DNA of 39,707 nt from a gamma proteobacterium endosymbiont of Lamellibrachia anaximandri (GCA_016756835.1 JAESPE010000027.1:1-39707), one strand, 5' to 3'; numbered from the stretch's first letter, positions 8,619 through 17,318 are shown. Notes: generated by a model from the sequence alone, not told the origin. A program made the numbers and translations.

Positions 8619-9794
8619 TCAGGTGCCTCCCAGCAGGCCGATCTCTTCGATAAAACGGCCAGAGGGCCAGATTTCATATAAGAAGAGTAGTTTGGTTTTC
8701 AGCTTGGACGGGTGCCCGATAGACAGATCATAACCATCCCGTTCTTGCGCACCCCATCGCCGTTTATGCTCGCTTCCGCCCCCGAGAAAGTCGTAACCGG
8801 AGATACCTGCATTGATGCACCGCTCAATCACTTCAGTACGCAACACATTGCCTGAGCCTTGTGCATAGTCGGGGTCAAAGCCCTCCTGCAGCTGCAGAAA
8901 GACACCGTTGTAGACGTAGCCGATCTGGATCGATTTGATCTCCCCGTGGTCAGTGAGTGCCATCAGCCACAGCCAGTCGTTCTTCAGGGCGATGCGGGAA
9001 AACTGACGATAGAATTCAGCCTCGTAGGGTTTGCGGCGGAAGGTGCCTTCCTGGCCCTCGAGCTGCCAGCGCCGGTAGTGCAATTCAAACAGGGTCTCGA
9101 TGAATCGGGGAAGATCCTCTGGTTTTTCACAGAGCACCACCTCGACACCTTCTGTATTGAGTAATTTGCGGCGCTTGCGGCGCATCTGCTGTCGGCGTTT
9201 GGAAGAGAAACTCTCTTCATAGAGATTCATCGAGTCAGGGAGATCGAAGTAGCTGAAGACTGTGGTACGCGAGTGGTGTAACAGGCCCTTCTCTTCGCAG
9301 GCTGCCTTGATTCTCTCCATGGCCCCGGTCCAGCCAGCCATGCGGGGCATCCAGATGGTATCCCAATCCGACTTTGCAGCCAGCAGGGCATCCGCAATGG
9401 CAGACAGGGCTGCCGCCTCCACATCCGGATCGACGATCCAGTCAGCGTACTCAGAACCGGTTGCATGATCCGCCATCATACGCAGGGTGCGGAACGGGAG
9501 CGCTTTTAGCAGGCGCAGTTCCGAGACATAAAACGGTACCGCTCCAACCAGTCGCCCATTTTCATCGCGCACGGCGATGACAAACGGCCTAGCGGTCTCT
9601 TGTGTGACCTCGCGCCAGGTCTGCAGCCACTCCCAGGTAAGGAAGATCGTGTTGGAGCGTGACCGCTGCAACAGACCGTTCCACTCCTTTTCGAGTGGAT
9701 CGAAGTCGGACCAGCGGGTTAGTATTTTTGTTTCCAGAGATAAATCTTTGGTAGTCACGAAATTATCTTTTACATCAGAGAGGCGGGAATTCAT
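8619..9794 (-). CDS. GNAT-fold acyltransferase, FemAB/BioF2 (CelD)-like
   Basis: About 391 aa from the ATG at 9794; a TTG at 9824 would add ten residues. The pattern is that of BioF2-like/FemAB-type double-GNAT proteins: an N-terminal half with FLTWEWLQTWREV and the VGAVPFY strand, a basic segment SSKRRQQMRRKRRKL, then the second GNAT half with LHYRRWQLEGQEGTF, IQIGYVYNGVFLQLQEGFDP and a C-terminal YDFLGGGSEHKRRWGA motif. Relatives are found in exopolysaccharide and PEP-CTERM/exosortase clusters and in CelD-like cellulose loci. They are thought to transfer acyl or aminoacyl groups. The substrate cannot be told here. A leftward candidate Pho-box promoter at 10061-10089 could drive it through a leader of roughly 250 nt. 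Confidence 0.85.
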   Translation of the reverse strand: MNSRLSDVKDNFVTTKDLSLETKILTRWSDFDPLEKEWNGLLQRSRSNTIFLTWEWLQTWREVTQETARPFVIAVRDENGRLVGAVPFYVSELRLLKALPFRTLRMMADHATGSEYADWIVDPDVEAAALSAIADALLAAKSDWDTIWMPRMAGWTGAMERIKAACEEKGLLHHSRTTVFSYFDLPDSMNLYEESFSSKRRQQMRRKRRKLLNTEGVEVVLCEKPEDLPRFIETLFELHYRRWQLEGQEGTFRRKPYEAEFYRQFSRIALKNDWLWLMALTDHGEIKSIQIGYVYNGVFLQLQEGFDPDYAQGSGNVLRTEVIERCINAGISGYDFLGGGSEHKRRWGAQERDGYDLSIGHPSKLKTKLLFLYEIWPSGRFIEEIGLLGGT

Positions 9795-9824
9795 TATTGC
9801 GATGGGAGATAGATTCAGCCGCAA

Positions 9825-10706
9825 GGTCCATTGCTTGGCTTTGGTTCCATTTCATTGTTCTTTAATCATCGCGCTTTTTAAGCAGAGGGCCATTCTCGCC
9901 ACCCCTCAACCCTACTGTCAACTAGGATGTATCATTTCTGAAAAAATTCCTCTCTGCTTACAATCCAGCATGCCGGCTTAAGCCGCCATCGACAGAGTAA
10001 TGACCGGATCTCATTGCAAGTTTGATCCCCCCCCTTGGCTAATTGACCCAGCTCAATAATATGTCGGTTATATTACGGTTTTATTACATTGCCTGATGCG
10101 GAAATGCACTAACAGGGGTAATATGTGCATGAAAAATAACTATTTCAAAAAGCGTGAGAAAAATGCTCATGAGGCGGGTTGTTTTGGCTTCAGAGGGGCA
10201 AATATGACAGAACAACTTAACACGGCAACAGGGAGTGACGGCCTGTCCGCACCAGCCATGCTCTCTGGGCGATCATTCGTTTGGATGCCAGTCATCAGGC
10301 GCGCCTCAATACAATGAAGATGATCCTTAGGGCTGTCGATTACAAGCGACGGGATCTGCAGGCTGGTCTTGTTCCAACCCCTTGGTCGTTGTCTCCAGCG
10401 TATATGAGATGGAGAGGGTGGAGGCGCTATGGCTGAGTCATGGCAAGTATTAAAACTGCTCGTCGCATTTCGCGGCGGCAGTGACGTCCAACGAAAAAAG
10501 GGGGGAGCCTTTTGAGATACGAAATTTTTATCTGACTTATAAGGGATGAAGAAGATCCACTGACTGGCCTTCTTTGCGTCGCCTTTTGCCTGCGGCAAAG
10601 GGAAGGGTCACATGCATGGCGGTGACTGTCTTTACCTTGCACGCAAAAGCTTGGGTTCACGCTACTGATTTATCGATGTTAAATTCAAAGTAATACGGAG
10701 ACATAC
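9825..10706. other. 882-bp region without a supported gene
   Basis: This long gap separates the divergent acyltransferase and DUF47 genes. It holds a candidate Pho box (10061-10089) and a hairpin with arms CCTTTTGCC (10582-10590) and GGCAAAGG (10594-10601). Two short overlapping frames lie at about 10204-10317 (ATG after AGAGGGG) and about 10242-10437, the latter reading WAIIRLDASHQARL, NTMKMILRAVDYKRRDL. The second reads more like protein than random sequence but has no convincing start, so it may be a remnant of a degraded gene. I do not recognise it. Confidence 0.5.
10061..10089 (-). promoter_or_regulatory. Candidate Pho box (three PhoB half-sites), leftward
   Basis: Plus-strand heptamers ATGTCGG (10061), ATTACGG (10072) and ATTACAT (10083) are spaced exactly 11 bp apart, with AT-rich 4-bp spacers. 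On the minus strand two read ATGTAAT and CCGTAAT, close to the CTGTCAT/CTGTAAT half-sites of PhoB. A TATTAT that could serve as -10 follows about 10 bp to the left. The orientation favours the acyltransferase gene, although the phosphate-transport operon lies to the right. Confidence 0.5.
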
Positions 10707-11387
10707 ATGCGAACTACCAACCCAATTGCTTCCTTGCTGGGAAGCAGCCCATTCAAGCCACTGCAGGCCCATATGCGCATCGTTAACGAGTGCGTTCTTG
10801 AGGTTCCTGCCCTGTTTGATGCCCTGGTGGCGGGAGACAATACGGCACTTGTCGAGCAGAAAGAGAAGATTTTTGCTAAAGAGGGCGAGGCGGATACCCT
10901 CAAGCACGATTTGAGGGCTCACTTGCCAAAAAGCCTGTTCATGCCGGTCGATCGCCGTGATCTGCTTGAGTTACTGGACCTGCAGGACACTATTGCCAAT
11001 GTAGCACAGGATATCGCCGGCTTGATGACTGAGCGTGATATGTCGGTGCCGGAGGGTATGGCTGAGCCATTGGTCGCCTTTGTGCAACGCTGTATCGATA
11101 CCTGCAATCATGCTGCGACCATCATCGAAGAGCTGGATGAGCTGATCGAAAGCGGCTTCCGGGGGCGCGATGCCACCAGGGTGCAGGAGATGGTCGAAGC
11201 GCTCAGCAAGCTGGAAGATGAAACCGACGACATGGGGATTGCACTCGCTCAAAGCCTGTTCGCGATGGAAGATGATCTTAAACCCGTCTCTGTCATGTTC
11301 TGGTACCAGATGCTGCAGTGGATTGGCGACCTGGCGGATTATGGCGAGAAGGTTGGTGACCGTATGCTTCTATTGATTGCTCGCTGA
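10707..11387 (+). CDS. DUF47 PhoU-like phosphate transport regulator
   Basis: 226-aa all-helical protein of the DUF47/TIGR00153 family, related to PhoU and regularly encoded just upstream of PiT phosphate permeases. Visible family features are the N-terminal NPIASLLGSSPFKPLQAHM segment, EKIFAKEGEADTLKHDLRAHL, FMPVDRRDLLELLDLQDTIANVAQDIAG, and a C-terminal KLEDETDDMGIALAQSLF, LKPVSVMFWYQM, GDLADYGEKVGDRM. Acidic pairs such as the E/D clusters typically bind metals in PhoU-like folds. The start is an ATG 7 nt after GGAG. PiT follows 115 bp downstream on the same strand, so co-transcription is likely. The expected role is control of the PiT permease in the cytoplasm. Confidence 0.94.
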   Translation: MRTTNPIASLLGSSPFKPLQAHMRIVNECVLEVPALFDALVAGDNTALVEQKEKIFAKEGEADTLKHDLRAHLPKSLFMPVDRRDLLELLDLQDTIANVAQDIAGLMTERDMSVPEGMAEPLVAFVQRCIDTCNHAATIIEELDELIESGFRGRDATRVQEMVEALSKLEDETDDMGIALAQSLFAMEDDLKPVSVMFWYQMLQWIGDLADYGEKVGDRMLLLIAR

Positions 11388-11502
11388 TTGCATCATCGCC
11401 TTCAGCTTAAGGTTGTAAGGTTTCTGTCGATTTTTTGTTCTATACGCCCGGCGTGTGGGGGAGTTGTTGCCTCCTGCTACGGGTATACTAAGGGGTCCAG
11501 CA

Positions 11503-12768
11503 ATGGAAATTATCTCCGAATGGGGTTTTTTGTTTATCGGTATGGCCGTCGTCTTCGGTCTTTATATGAGTTGGGGTATTGGTGCCAATGATGTCGCCAA
11601 TGCCATGGGTATGCCGGTCGGCTCCGGGGCCATCACGGTCAAACAGGCTATTATCATCGCCGCTATCTTCGAGTTTGCGGGGGCCTTCATCGCGGGTGGT
11701 ACCGTGACTAAAACCATCCGCAAAGGCATCATCGATCCCAGTAGTATCAGTGGCTCGCCCGAACTGTTGGTGTACGGAATGTTGGCAGCGCTGCTTGCTG
11801 CAGGCATCTGGCTGATGATCGCCTCAACCAGGGGTTGGCCCGTCTCCACCACGCACTCTATTGTTGGCGCTATTGTCGGTTTTGCCGTGGCAGGCATCGG
11901 TGTGGATGCGGTTAACTGGGGTAAGATCGGCAGCATCGTCGCCAGCTGGCTCGTATCGCCTCTGATCGGCGGGGTTATCGCGTTATTGCTGATGCTCAGT
12001 ATCCGAAAACTGATCCTCAACACAGATAACCCCTTTGACAAGGCGAAGACCTGGGGGCCTGTCTATATCTTCCTGGTGGGCTGGATCGTCTCCCTGGTCA
12101 CCATGTTCAAAGGGCTTAAGCACCTCAATCTGGAGTTTTCTGCAGTAGAGAGCTTTGTGGCGGCTACGATTTTCGGCATTGTTGTTGCCATTATCGGCAA
12201 GGTACTGATCAACCGCATCCAGGTTGATGAAAGCGCAGACAAAGATTACCACTATGCCAGCGTGGAGAAGGCCTTCACCCCCATGATGATTTTTACCGCA
12301 TGTGCCATGGCCTTCGCTCATGGCTCCAATGATGTGGCCAACGGCATCGGCCCCATGGCGGCAGTAGTCTCCGTTGTCCAGAACACTGGTGACATCAATC
12401 AGAAGGCGGGTCTTCCTCTCTGGATCCTGGTGCTTGGCGGCATCGGAATCGTGCTTGGTCTGGCTACCATGGGTTACAAGGTAATGCAGACTATCGGTAC
12501 CAAGATAACGGAGCTGACGCCGACCCGTGGTTACTGCGCCACATTGGCGGCGGCGACCACTGTGGTACTTGCCTCCAAAACCGGTCTGCCGGTATCCACC
12601 ACCCAGATTGCCGTTGGTGCGGTAATGGGTGTGGGCCTGGCGCGGGGTGTTGGAGCGATTGACCTTCGCGTGGTCGGTAATATTGTGCTGTCCTGGTTTA
12701 TAACCCTGCCCGCAGGTGGCATCTTGGCAGCGGCCTTCTTCTTCCTGTTCAAAGGCATCTTCAGCTAA
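11503..12768 (+). CDS. pit: Inorganic phosphate transporter, PiT family
   Basis: 421-aa inner-membrane permease with about ten predicted hydrophobic segments. It carries the duplicated PiT signature twice: GANDVANAMGMPVGSGAITVKQA near the N-terminus and HGSNDVANGIGPMAAV in the second half. Each half also has a PVSTT motif (RGWPVSTTHSIVGA and KTGLPVSTTQIAVGA). It transports phosphate, or metal phosphate, with protons. The ATG at 11503 is preferred over an upstream in-frame start at 11455 because AAGGGG lies 7 nt before it and the upstream 16 residues look non-family. Pairing with the DUF47 gene is the standard arrangement. A hairpin with a T-run follows at 12783-12813. Confidence 0.96.
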   Translation: MEIISEWGFLFIGMAVVFGLYMSWGIGANDVANAMGMPVGSGAITVKQAIIIAAIFEFAGAFIAGGTVTKTIRKGIIDPSSISGSPELLVYGMLAALLAAGIWLMIASTRGWPVSTTHSIVGAIVGFAVAGIGVDAVNWGKIGSIVASWLVSPLIGGVIALLLMLSIRKLILNTDNPFDKAKTWGPVYIFLVGWIVSLVTMFKGLKHLNLEFSAVESFVAATIFGIVVAIIGKVLINRIQVDESADKDYHYASVEKAFTPMMIFTACAMAFAHGSNDVANGIGPMAAVVSVVQNTGDINQKAGLPLWILVLGGIGIVLGLATMGYKVMQTIGTKITELTPTRGYCATLAAATTVVLASKTGLPVSTTQIAVGAVMGVGLARGVGAIDLRVVGNIVLSWFITLPAGGILAAAFFFLFKGIFS

Positions 12769-12782
12769 ATAATACGCCGATG

Positions 12783-12813
12783 GCAGGGCTCCCTCTACGG
12801 AGTCCTGCTTTTT
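12783..12813 (+). terminator. Rho-independent terminator after PiT
   Basis: Arms GCAGGGCTCC (12783-12792) and GGAGTCCTGC (12799-12808) pair with one G-T wobble, followed by five T. It separates pit from the next gene, whose start lies about 50 bp further on. Confidence 0.8.
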
Positions 12814-12862
12814 GCTATTATTCGGCGGGTAAATTCAGCCGGTATCCGGCCACTGCCACAGT

Positions 12863-13480
12863 ATGACGATAACGATGCCGTTTGAAACTGCTCCACTCGA
12901 CGATGTACAGATCATAAAGGACGTCACCTTCCCCGGGCATATCACTTTTAGACAGTTGTTGATCACCGGACCGCCCGGTGCAGGAAAGAGCAGCCTGATC
13001 CGTAAGCTCGGTGGCTGGTCGGAAGAGGGTTACATCGATCTGACGCAGAATAAGTGGTGGACGGCGCAAAGTCTCTCCCTGCGCCCGCGCGAGATTCATC
13101 TCGGTTTTCCCTTCGTTGGCTTTGAGCGGGCGCTGGCCCTCTTCGACAAAGAGTGGTTGGAGGCTGATGTTAGGCCGGTGATTGATCTTGAGCGGATAAG
13201 AATACCGCCGGAAAAACGCTATTTTTTCTCCGTCAACTGGCGTTGGCGTTATGTGTTTGAGTTCCTGTTGCCTCCTGCACCCCTCTTGTTGGAGCGCCGG
13301 CTGGAGAGGAGCAAGCGGGGTACGCATCATGTGGATGTGGATCTCGAACTGAAGACCATAGAATCTCAGATTCAGGTATACCGGCAAGCGGCCCTCTATC
13401 TGCACCAGAGTGGTCTCAATGTCTATCTGAGAGAAGATACCGACGACGTTCCCCTGCAAATCATTGACCCTGAGCAATAA
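12863..13480 (+). CDS. P-loop kinase-like protein of unknown substrate
   Basis: 205-aa protein with a clear Walker A motif LLITGPPGAGKSS (32-44). Further on are YIDLTQNKWW, the basic, potentially lid-like LLLERRLERSKRGTHHVD and a C-terminal LREDTDDVPLQIID. Size and P-loop suggest a small-molecule or nucleoside kinase-like fold, but I do not recognise a substrate-binding signature. It directly precedes a metallophosphatase (3-bp gap to that gene's ATG), so the two are almost certainly co-transcribed and may act as an opposing pair; that is inference. An alternative ATG lies at 12875; neither start has a strong ribosome binding site. Confidence 0.75.
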   Translation: MTITMPFETAPLDDVQIIKDVTFPGHITFRQLLITGPPGAGKSSLIRKLGGWSEEGYIDLTQNKWWTAQSLSLRPREIHLGFPFVGFERALALFDKEWLEADVRPVIDLERIRIPPEKRYFFSVNWRWRYVFEFLLPPAPLLLERRLERSKRGTHHVDVDLELKTIESQIQVYRQAALYLHQSGLNVYLREDTDDVPLQIIDPEQ

Positions 13481-13483
13481 TTG

Positions 13484-14938
13484 ATGGCTACACAAAGTTC
13501 CAAGCAGCAAAAGGGATTTATGAAACGGCTCAAGGAGAGTTTTTCCGGGTTGGCGCAATGCAAAGAACTGGATCTCAAGAAGGCCTACCTCCTGGAAGAC
13601 AAGAAGGTTCGCCTGCAGATGGAGAATTATCCGATACAGCTCAATGTCGGTCCCGACGGAAAGACCCTGCATATCTATCCGGAACGGCCGATGAATCACT
13701 CGCAGAAGGGGTTTCAGACGGGACGCTATATCATGTTTGACCCCAAGAGTTATTACAAGGGAGTGTCCGGTTTTCTCCCAATCAATGAGGGTAAGAAAAT
13801 TATCCTGGGAAAAGGCAATGCAGCGCAAAAGGACCTGCTCAACCTTCCGCAGAATATTGCCGAGCGTCACCTCAGTATCGTCAATGATAATGGCAGTCTG
13901 GTATTCAAGAATTTAGACGCGAAGCATCACGCATGTATTTCACCCCTGTTGAAGGATAAACAGCTCCACCGCATCAACAAATGGAGGCTGGCCAAGCTGA
14001 AGCGGCTCCGTTCCATTTTCGGTGGCCCTGTCAAAATGCTGCCTGCTGATGATGCACTGTCGATGATACGGCGTGTCAACAAGGTGATGGAGAAGGAGGC
14101 ATACCGGGAAGAGGATGACAGTGGGCAACTTGGGGGTGTGGTGGAGCTCCCTTCTGGAACGACACCGATTCTTCTCGGAGATCTGCATACCAAGGCGGAT
14201 AATCTGCTGGTGGTTTTGAGTCAGAGTGGTTTTCTCAAGGAGCTGAAGAAAGGCAATGCCGCTTTGGTGATCCTGGGTGATGCTGTGCATTGCGAAGACG
14301 CCGGGAAACTTGAGCGGATGGAGAGCTCAATACTGATTATGGATCTGATCTTCAAATTGAAGCTGCGTTTTCCACGGCAGGTGTTCTATTTGCGGGGCAA
14401 TCACGACAGTTTTTCTGAGGAGATCGGAAAGCAGGGTGTGCCGCAGGGGATGCTGTGGGAAAAGGCGTTGGTAAAGATCAGGGGCAAGGCATACAGGAAC
14501 GAGATGGCACGTTTCTACGAGCAGCTTCCCTATATCGCCTATTCAAAGAATTTCATCGCCTGCCATGCCGGGCCGCCTACCCGTTCCACCTCGCGTCAGG
14601 AATTGGTCAACATTCGCCAATATCCGAAATTGATCAGGGAAGTGACCCAAAATCGCATTCGGCGCCCCAACTCTCCCTCCGGATATTTTAGAAGGGAAGT
14701 GAAGAAATTCCGCAAATATTTCGACCTGGCTCCAGATACCCCGGTCATCGTCGGTCATACGCCGATGACCAGTGATGACACCCTCTGGGAAAATGTGGGT
14801 GACATCGATAATCACTATGTGATCTATGCCAGTAATGACCAATGGGTCGGTGTTATGGCACAGGTGGGTGGCCGGGTTTATCCGTTTCACTACCCCGTCG
14901 AGCATTTGATTCCGCTGATCAATGCAATCGAAAATTGA
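13484..14938 (+). CDS. PPP-type metallophosphatase with FHA-like N-terminal region
   Basis: 484-aa protein. The C-terminal half carries the calcineurin-like metallophosphoesterase motifs in order: GDLH (232-235), GDAVH (265-269, replacing the usual GDxVDRG), RGNHD (304-308), CHAG (360-363) and GHTP (424-427). This is the arrangement of PPP-family serine/threonine or bis-nucleoside phosphatases. Residues 105-153 (KIILGKG, ERHLSIVNDNGSLVFKNLDAK in part) resemble an FHA phosphothreonine-binding module; this is a by-eye impression. The ATG at 13484 is preferred to the adjoining TTG. It follows the P-loop gene and sits between two phosphate transporters. A role in phosphoprotein or nucleotide signalling tied to phosphate is inference. 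Confidence 0.85.
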   Translation: MATQSSKQQKGFMKRLKESFSGLAQCKELDLKKAYLLEDKKVRLQMENYPIQLNVGPDGKTLHIYPERPMNHSQKGFQTGRYIMFDPKSYYKGVSGFLPINEGKKIILGKGNAAQKDLLNLPQNIAERHLSIVNDNGSLVFKNLDAKHHACISPLLKDKQLHRINKWRLAKLKRLRSIFGGPVKMLPADDALSMIRRVNKVMEKEAYREEDDSGQLGGVVELPSGTTPILLGDLHTKADNLLVVLSQSGFLKELKKGNAALVILGDAVHCEDAGKLERMESSILIMDLIFKLKLRFPRQVFYLRGNHDSFSEEIGKQGVPQGMLWEKALVKIRGKAYRNEMARFYEQLPYIAYSKNFIACHAGPPTRSTSRQELVNIRQYPKLIREVTQNRIRRPNSPSGYFRREVKKFRKYFDLAPDTPVIVGHTPMTSDDTLWENVGDIDNHYVIYASNDQWVGVMAQVGGRVYPFHYPVEHLIPLINAIEN

Positions 14939-14986
14939 GACCATCAAGGGTTTCTTTCGATCATAGAGGATCAAAATCAGGCCATT

Positions 14987-15015
14987 GTTACAGTATTATT
15001 ACAGTTTGATGACAT
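14987..15015 (-). promoter_or_regulatory. Candidate Pho box before the Na/Pi cotransporter
   Basis: Three heptamers GTTACAG (14987), ATTACAG (14998) and ATGACAT (15009) are spaced 11 bp apart with 4-bp spacers. On the minus strand they read ATGTCAT, CTGTAAT and CTGTAAC, close to the PhoB half-site CTGTCAT. A rightward -10-like TATACT lies at 15029-15034. The half-site orientation is reversed relative to the downstream gene, which is unusual. The rest of the 305-bp spacer (14939-15243) shows no gene. Confidence 0.6.
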
Positions 15016-15243
15016 AGCCAAAAACAATTATACTTAGTTTCTATGGGCTAATAAGTTCTTTTAGGATATAGCCCCTGCAAACGCCAGCTAACGCACTCAA
15101 ATGGAGCGGAGATAGTGCAACTATCTTCTGACGTGCGCTGCTTGCCCACTTAGCAAAGAAGTCTAATACGAAATACATTCGGTGCGCCTCCACTGAGGAA
15201 GCGCGCGGTGTCCTTTTTTATTTTTTTGGGGAAATTTGCCAGA

Positions 15244-17055
15244 ATGATCCGGAAAATCGTCCTACCTACCATTCTGTTCCTGCTTGCTTATGGATTCTGG
15301 ATCAGTCCCAATTTCAAAGAGATAGCCGCCGGTGTCTCCATCTTCCTGTTTGGCATGCTTTTCCTTGAAGAGGGTTTCAAGGCGTTCACAGGCGGTCTGC
15401 TGGAACGCCTGCTTCGCAAAACCACTGACGGCACTTGGAAGGCGATCAGTTTTGGTGTCGTCAGCACCACGATCATGCAATCCAGTTCGCTGGTATCGGT
15501 CATCACCATCTCCTTCCTGGGTGCTGGACTGATCGGCCTGGCGGCTGGTATCGGTATCATCTTCGGCGCTAATCTGGGCACCACAACAGGTGCCTGGCTG
15601 ATTGCCGGGTTTGGCCTAAAGGTAAAGATCTCCGCCTATGCAATGCCGATGCTGGTGTTCGGCATTATTTTAGTGTTCCAGAAATCCAGGAATCTGAAAG
15701 GGTTCGGTTATATCCTGGCCGGGCTCGGCTTCCTCTTCCTCGGTATCCATCATATGAAGGAGGGCTTCGAGGCCTTCCGTGACACCATCGATCTGACGGC
15801 ATTTGCGGTGGCCGGGTACCCCGGCATTCTCCTGTTCACCCTTATCGGCGTCTTTGCCACGGTGGTGATGCAGTCAAGTCACGCCACCCTGGTTATCATT
15901 ATTACAGCGTTGGCAGCACAGCAGATCACCTATGAGAACGCCCTCGCGCTGGCGATCGGCGCCAATATCGGTACGACCATAACGGCGATCCTCGGTTCCA
16001 TGAGTTCGAACGTGCAGGGCAAGCGTCTGGCAGGCGCCCATCTCATTTTCAATATGGTGACTGCGATCATTGCCATCATCTTCCTCTATCAGATCGCGGA
16101 TGGGGTGGATTGGGTCAGTAGTGCGGTTGGTATCTCGGCCGATGACTACACCCTGAAACTTGCGGTGTTTCACTCAATTTTCAATATTATCGGGATTTTG
16201 GCAATGCTTCCGTTCATCAATACACTGGTGAATTTCCTGATGCAGCGGATGCCGGAGAAGGTGGTATCTGTGGCGGAGCCCAAGTATTTGAACGATTCCG
16301 TCATCGAGTTGCCTGACACTGCCATCGAAGCGGTGCGGAAAGAGACGCTGCATCTCTACGATAACGCCTTCGCAATTATTGCCCATGGACTCAGTCTGCA
16401 CCGGCACGACATACTTTCGGACAAAGACCTGGATGAGGTGGCTGCCGAATCCACCAAAGTCATGCCGATCGATATAGACGCCGAATACGAGAAGAACGTC
16501 AAAGGTCTCTACAGCGAAATAGTCAATTTCACCAGCCGCGCACAGTCAACCATGGAACCGGAGCAGGCGGACGAACTTTTTGCCCTGCGTGCCGCCGGAC
16601 GTGATATTGTCGAGGCGATTAAAGATACCAAGCACATGCATAAGAACCTGTCCCAGTACATCGTCTCGGACAACGATCATATCCGTGCTGAATACAACAG
16701 GATCCGTAGCTATCTGGGTTCGGTGTTGCGCCGCTTGAGGGTGGTACAACAGGAGGGGGACGACCCGACCAGTGTTCTCTCACTCGACATCATGAAGGTG
16801 GAGATGGAAGAGAACGATACGACGGTGAACGGTACGCTTGAATCCCTTATTCGCGATGAGAACATTACGCCGCATATGGCCACCTCCTTGATGAATGATG
16901 CTGCCTACGCTTATGATGTGACCAAGAATCTGGTGCAGATGGGGGAGGTCCTTTTTGCCACGGGTATGCAGTCGATGAAAGAGGCAGAACGTTTAATCGC
17001 CCTGGATGACGAAGACATCGCTGAAGTACTAGAGCGGGAAAATAACCCGCTGTAG
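15244..17055 (+). CDS. Na/Pi cotransporter family protein with C-terminal PhoU-like domain
   Basis: 603-aa membrane protein of the PNaS/NptA family. The first half has the inverted repeat signatures QSSS (79-82) with GANLGTTTG (108-116), and QSSH (210-213) with GANIGTT (239-245), embedded in about eight hydrophobic helices. The C-terminal part from about residue 350 is soluble and helical, like PhoU (repeats around DNAFAIIAHGLSLH and RAAGRDIVEAIKDTKHMHKN). It imports phosphate with sodium; the PhoU-like tail probably regulates it. An upstream GTG at 15208 (after GAGGAAG) would add 12 residues and cannot be excluded. A candidate Pho box lies upstream, and a small lysine-rich gene follows after 14 bp. 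Confidence 0.92.
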   Translation: MIRKIVLPTILFLLAYGFWISPNFKEIAAGVSIFLFGMLFLEEGFKAFTGGLLERLLRKTTDGTWKAISFGVVSTTIMQSSSLVSVITISFLGAGLIGLAAGIGIIFGANLGTTTGAWLIAGFGLKVKISAYAMPMLVFGIILVFQKSRNLKGFGYILAGLGFLFLGIHHMKEGFEAFRDTIDLTAFAVAGYPGILLFTLIGVFATVVMQSSHATLVIIITALAAQQITYENALALAIGANIGTTITAILGSMSSNVQGKRLAGAHLIFNMVTAIIAIIFLYQIADGVDWVSSAVGISADDYTLKLAVFHSIFNIIGILAMLPFINTLVNFLMQRMPEKVVSVAEPKYLNDSVIELPDTAIEAVRKETLHLYDNAFAIIAHGLSLHRHDILSDKDLDEVAAESTKVMPIDIDAEYEKNVKGLYSEIVNFTSRAQSTMEPEQADELFALRAAGRDIVEAIKDTKHMHKNLSQYIVSDNDHIRAEYNRIRSYLGSVLRRLRVVQQEGDDPTSVLSLDIMKVEMEENDTTVNGTLESLIRDENITPHMATSLMNDAAYAYDVTKNLVQMGEVLFATGMQSMKEAERLIALDDEDIAEVLERENNPL

Positions 17056-17069
17056 GTTGGAGGAATGCC

Positions 17070-17318
17070 ATGAAGATACCAAAATTACTTAAAAGAGTTC
17101 AAGAGTACGTTGACGCTGATAAGTTAAAGCAGTGTAAGCGGAAGGACTGTATGAAAGAAGTTCTGCAGAAGCTCAAGAAGCAGCAGCGCGCGCTCAAGGA
17201 TAAACTGGGTAAAGAGAAGAACGAGAAAGAGCGTAAACGCATTCAGAAGGCGCTGAATATCATCTACCTGCAACGAAAAAAGGGCTTGAAGGCGCTTAAA
17301 AAGTTACAGAAATCATAG
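17070..17318 (+). CDS. Small lysine-rich coiled-coil-like protein, unknown
   Basis: 82-aa, very basic protein in which about a third of the residues are Lys and Arg. Heptad-like spacing (VLQKLKKQQRALKDKL, RIQKALNIIYLQRKKGLKAL) suggests a helical hairpin or coiled coil. GGAGG lies just upstream of the ATG, giving a strong ribosome binding site, and the gene starts 14 bp after the Na/Pi cotransporter, so co-translation is likely. No signal peptide or membrane segment is visible. I do not recognise the family. Candidate roles are binding of acidic polymers (nucleic acid, polyphosphate) or of the transporter's PhoU-like tail; these are speculation. Confidence 0.75.
   Translation: MKIPKLLKRVQEYVDADKLKQCKRKDCMKEVLQKLKKQQRALKDKLGKEKNEKERKRIQKALNIIYLQRKKGLKALKKLQKS

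Noticed and set aside
9577-9981. 134-aa plus-strand frame opposite the acyltransferase start
   Set aside because: It lies mostly antisense to the acyltransferase and lacks family-like sequence.
12818-13870. 350-aa minus-strand frame
   Set aside because: It is a shadow of the P-loop and phosphatase genes, which carry recognisable motifs.
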